DNA from: Lamellibrachia columna
Taxonomy: Eukaryota > Annelida > Polychaeta > Sabellida > Siboglinidae
Assembly (NCBI GenBank): GCA_963662155.1
Contig: OY759266.1
Location: forward strand, 5,117,026-5,181,025
Length of the DNA stretch: 64,000 nucleotides
Direction of reading: 5' to 3'
The position numbers were made by a program, and so were the translations under genes. Of the stretch, positions 63,761-64,000 are shown one piece after another; position 1 is the first letter of the stretch; every line of letters starts with the position of its first letter. The notes under the pieces were generated by a model, which ran no database searches, had not been told where the DNA came from, and saw only the letters and a list, made by a program, of their open reading frames with translations.

Positions 63761-64000
63761 TGGCACAGCCTTATTTGAACAATTAATACATATCGCACGC
63801 TTCATTAACAAGTGGATATTCGTACGCGTGTACGTGAGTGCGTACGTGTGTGTATAATTCAATCAAGTAGAAGTCGCATTACATATATACTGCAATTCAC
63901 TATTTCATACTCCATTCAATAATTTACATTCCATTCACAATTGATTGCTATGTGAATGAGTCCCCTTTGGTAACTAAAATCGAAAAGCTTAATATATGAA

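Overview
The window is eukaryotic nuclear DNA, very probably from an invertebrate animal. Coding sequence comes in short exons with GT..AG introns. There is no operon structure. Most of the length is transposon remnants, microsatellites and minisatellites. The mix of CR1-, L2-, RTE- and Nimb/I-like LINEs, hAT- and TTAA-type DNA elements, a single-domain nucleoredoxin-like gene and a class C GPCR would fit a lancelet or another marine invertebrate. I cannot fix the species from sequence alone; lancelet is a low-confidence guess.

Three host genes are clear, all on the + strand. (1) 148-3050: four exons of a cyclophilin A/E-type peptidyl-prolyl isomerase whose first exon lies left of the window. 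It includes a 31-nt micro-exon that matches the vertebrate PPIA exon layout. (2) 28509-33547: a compact three-exon nucleoredoxin/tryparedoxin-like gene with a WCPPC active site and 142 codons. A second, much longer first exon at 21794-22313 encodes a Thr/Ala-rich tail followed by its own version of the N-terminal thioredoxin-fold segment. It ends in the same splice phase, so it could be a mutually exclusive alternative first exon. (3) 54911-62875, continuing to the right: the signal peptide and first three ligand-binding-domain exons of a metabotropic-glutamate-receptor-like class C GPCR, with all introns in phase 0. A possible small two-exon gene (61045-61742) is nested in one of its introns.

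Mobile DNA from left to right: a 1.03-kb element with TTAA duplications (3141-4170); LINE scraps (6309-6870); a 3.6-kb hAT-like element with a BED-finger remnant and a nested inverted-repeat MITE (11266-14863); a decayed CR1 (16715-18235); a 2.09-kb element with 160-bp terminal inverted repeats (19587-21676) ending 117 bp before the alternative nucleoredoxin exon; a LINE C-terminus (26760-27600); a nearly complete but internally deleted CR1 with an 8-bp target duplication (35074-38937, minus); an L2-like LINE (39940-41960, minus); further CR1/L2-like fragments (48322-48643, 51027-51740, 53085-53830); and RTE- and Nimb/I-like LINEs inside the GPCR intron (56040-59190).

Tandem repeats are exceptional in number. 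The main ones are a 22-copy 53-bp minisatellite that runs into the 3' splice site of the nucleoredoxin-like gene, a 25-copy 81-bp array carrying a bZIP-type palindrome in every unit, and a 17-bp array next to a GPCR exon. Stretches not listed below show no gene I can support.
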